A DNA stretch of 64,000 nucleotides from DASQFQ01 sp963802905. GTDB taxonomy: Bacteria > Actinomycetota > Thermoleophilia > Solirubrobacterales > Solirubrobacteraceae. This document shows positions 60,709 through 64,000 of the stretch, piece by piece; within the stretch, counting starts at the first letter, position 1, and every line of letters begins with the position of its first letter. Both the position numbers and the translations under genes were made by a program. A model generated the notes under the pieces. That model had not been told where the DNA came from, searched no databases, and worked only from the letters and a program-made list of their open reading frames with translations. The stretch is from positions 124,001-188,000 of the forward strand of contig CAWDKH010000018.1 of NCBI GenBank assembly GCA_963802905.1, in the 5' to 3' direction.

Positions 60709-60932
60709 GAAGAAGGGGGTCGACGGTTCGAGTCCGTCAGAGGGCTCTAAAATCCCCGCAAAACGGCGGATTGTGTTGTCTGATCTGGTAACACGAGAGC
60801 ACCTCCTTGGCAAGGAGGGGGTCGGCAGTTTCTCGGACGACAACCGCGGCCTACGCGAACGGCGTGACCAAGCGGTTCGGGAACCCGACCTGCTTGAGCC
60901 GCCAGGCTTGGGGACAGGGTTTCGGGGATGGA
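60709..60932. repeat. Direct-repeat unit 2, att-like, with tRNA T-arm sequence
   Basis: The same order as unit 1: TCGACGGTTCGAGTCCGTCA (60720-60739, identical to unit 1 over 20 bases), anticodon-arm-like CCTCC-TTGGCAA-GGAGG (60802-60818), and the ACAGGGTTTCGGGGA motif (60914 on). Between them the two units are diverged but alignable (for example CCCGCAAA in both). The acceptor 5' half of a tRNA is missing upstream. Confidence 0.65.
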
Positions 60933-61304
60933 TTCCGCGCCGCGCTGCCTCGCAAGGCAACGCGATCGCTAATGTCCTCGACTCGCTACCTCGTCGGCCG
61001 ATGACCGTGCGAACGTATTTCGCTTGCCGCGCTCGCTGAAATGCGGCTGGGTCGAATCGGGTCGTGTGTAGTTTCTGGCCTTGGCTGGCGATTGTGCGGC
61101 GCGACCCGGGGTTTGCCGCAAGCCCCCCTGTGCGGCGCGACAAGACATTAGGTGCGGCGGCTCAGGAGGGCGAGGCCACACCGCAGGTACGCACGCCGCC
61201 GCCGACCGGGTGGCGCCGAGCAGACCGGGTCAGAGCGGACACGGCGTGGGGTGGAACGCCAGCGGCGCTTGGCAACTCCGGCGCGACGTGGCACGATCTC
61301 GCAG
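60933..61304. other. Leader region of the AraC gene with a 13-bp direct repeat
   Basis: No convincing gene in ~370 bp. TGTGCGGCGCGAC occurs at 61093-61105 and again at 61129-61141, 36 bp apart, and might be a regulator-binding site for the downstream AraC protein. Open frames here have Arg/Ala-rich, non-protein-like composition. Confidence 0.4.
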
Positions 61305-61750
<446 letters not shown>

Positions 61751-61754
<4 letters not shown>

Positions 61755-62242
61755 CCGCCATGGACATCACCATCCACTCGAGCTTCCTCCCGCACGACGA
61801 CCCGGACGCCTCCCTGGCCTTCTATCGCGACACCCTCGGCTTCGAGGTCCGCAACGACGTCGAATACGGCGGGATGCACTGGATCACGGTCGGCCCCGCC
61901 GACCAGCCCGACACGTCCATCGTCCTGTACCCGCCGGCCGCCGCCCCCGGCATCACCGACGACGAGCGCCGCACCATCGCCGAGATGATGGCCAAGGGAA
62001 CCTACGCCAGCATCAACCTGGCCACCAAGGACCTCGACGGCACCTTCGAGCGGCTGCAGGCCGGCGACGCCGAGGTCGTCCAGGAGCCGACCGACCAACC
62101 GTACGGGGTCCGCGACTGTGCCTTCCGCGATCCCGCGGGCAACCTGATCCGCATCCAGGAGCTGGCGCTGAGCCGTCCGGCGATCTCGCGAGGTGAGCGA
62201 AGAAGACGCATCCGACGCAAGGAGGTGCTTCGCGATGGCTGA
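61751..62242 (+). CDS. VOC (glyoxalase/bleomycin-resistance fold) protein
   Basis: A 163-residue protein: MDITIHSSFLPHDDPDASLA, then FYRDTLGFEVRNDVEYGGMH, then WITVGPADQPDTSIVLYPP. GVRDCAFRDPAGNLIRIQEL carries the C-terminal metal-ligand position. The AraC-VOC pair is common in actinobacteria, where the VOC protein may bind or modify the inducing molecule. The last ~20 codons (SRGERRRRIRRKEVLRDG) are basic and overlap the next start by eight bases, so a frame error at the end is possible. Confidence 0.86.
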
Positions 62243-62701
62243 GAAGAACCGCGAAGAAGACCGCACGTCCGCCAGCGCACGAGCGCGAGCCGAGGGGATT
62301 CACGGCCGAGGAACGGGCCGCGATGAAGGAGCGCGCCAAGGAGCTGAAGGCGGAGGCGGCGAAAGGACCGGACGGCGGAGAAGGCCCTGCTCGCGAAGAT
62401 CGCCGAGATGAAGGGGACGGATCGCGCCATGGCCAAGCGGCTCCACGCGATCGTCACGGCCGCCGCGCCGGACCTCGCGCCGAAGACCTGGTACGGGATG
62501 CCCGCGTACGCCAAGGACGGCAAGGTCGTCTGCTTCTTCCAGCCCGCCGAGAAGTTCAAGGCGAGGTACGCGACGTTCGGCTTCAGCGACGAGGCGAACC
62601 TCGACCAGGGCGCCATGTGGCCGACCTCCTGGGCGCTGACGGAGCTGACCGCCGCCGAGGAGAAGAAGATCGCCGCGCTCGTGAAGAAGGCGGTGCGCTG
62701 A
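62235..62701 (+). CDS. DUF1801 (YdhG-like) protein (frameshifted)
   Basis: ATG 62235 has a strong SD (AAGGAGGTGCTTCGCG-ATG). The N-terminus MAEKNREEDRTSASARARA continues in a second frame as GFTAEERAAMKERAKELKAE and, after another change near 62370, as LLAKIAEMKGTDRAMAKRLH, then APKTWYGMPAYAKDGKVVCF, then FQPAEKFKARYATFGF. The W-Y-G-M-P-A-Y motif defines DUF1801. Restored length ~155 residues. A helical tail precedes the domain. Function unknown; cytosolic. Confidence 0.82.
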
Positions 62702-62705
62702 GCCG

Positions 62706-64000
<1,295 letters not shown>

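Overview
The window is very GC-rich, densely packed bacterial DNA. Genes commonly overlap by four bases (GTGA or ATGA), and GTG or TTG starts are frequent. Gene content points to a Gram-positive actinobacterium: a fused PafB-PafC WYL regulator, a wax-ester/diacylglycerol acyltransferase, an LtrA protein, an L,D-transpeptidase, a PASTA protein, an ECF42-type sigma factor and a dTDP-rhamnose pathway. The style of the secreted proteins and the sigma factor/zinc-finger fusion suggest Thermoleophilia (Solirubrobacterales), but this is inference. No rRNA gene, complete tRNA, CRISPR array or transposase was seen.

0-4.5 kb: envelope and sigma genes, then a minus-strand group (TetR, family 5 uracil-DNA glycosylase, MFS permease). 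4.5-12 kb: lipoprotein, rmlB/rmlD, PucR regulator, acyl-lipid desaturase, secreted PASTA protein and rmlA. 11.6-16.7 kb: PPOX-fold protein, PafBC, YhaM-like exoribonuclease, SDR, EcsC. 16.7-25.3 kb: DHA2 pump, PHA-synthase-like hydrolase, L,D-transpeptidase, ParB-like protein, WS/DGAT and a secreted subtilase. 25.3-32.5 kb: SDR, RNase D, a VWA operon, amidohydrolase, polysaccharide deacetylase. 32.5-38.4 kb: a TetR/DHA2 efflux operon with paired operators, an RsbW-like kinase, a PAP2-CDP-alcohol transferase fusion, GDPD and DUF2277. 38.4-47 kb: diguanylate cyclase, epimerase, Ser/Thr kinase, LtrA, PLD protein, YihY/BrkB protein, SHOCT protein. 47-52 kb: sulfatase-HAD-FGE operon, secreted protein, PrsW protease. 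52-57 kb: ECF42 cassette, monooxygenase, methyltransferase, a second YCII protein and degraded sequence. 57.1-60.9 kb: a D,D-carboxypeptidase and a two-component system between two diverged direct repeats that carry a tRNA T-arm. 61-64 kb: AraC, VOC, DUF1801 and UvrA-like genes, the last cut by the window end.

Two general properties matter to a reader. First, at least fifteen otherwise well-conserved genes carry one or more single-base reading-frame breaks. They occur in core and accessory genes alike, so consensus errors in the assembly are the likeliest cause, and coordinates of such genes are given as the restored span. Second, many convergent gene pairs end in inverted repeats that contain one or both stop codons, consistent with compact bidirectional terminators.
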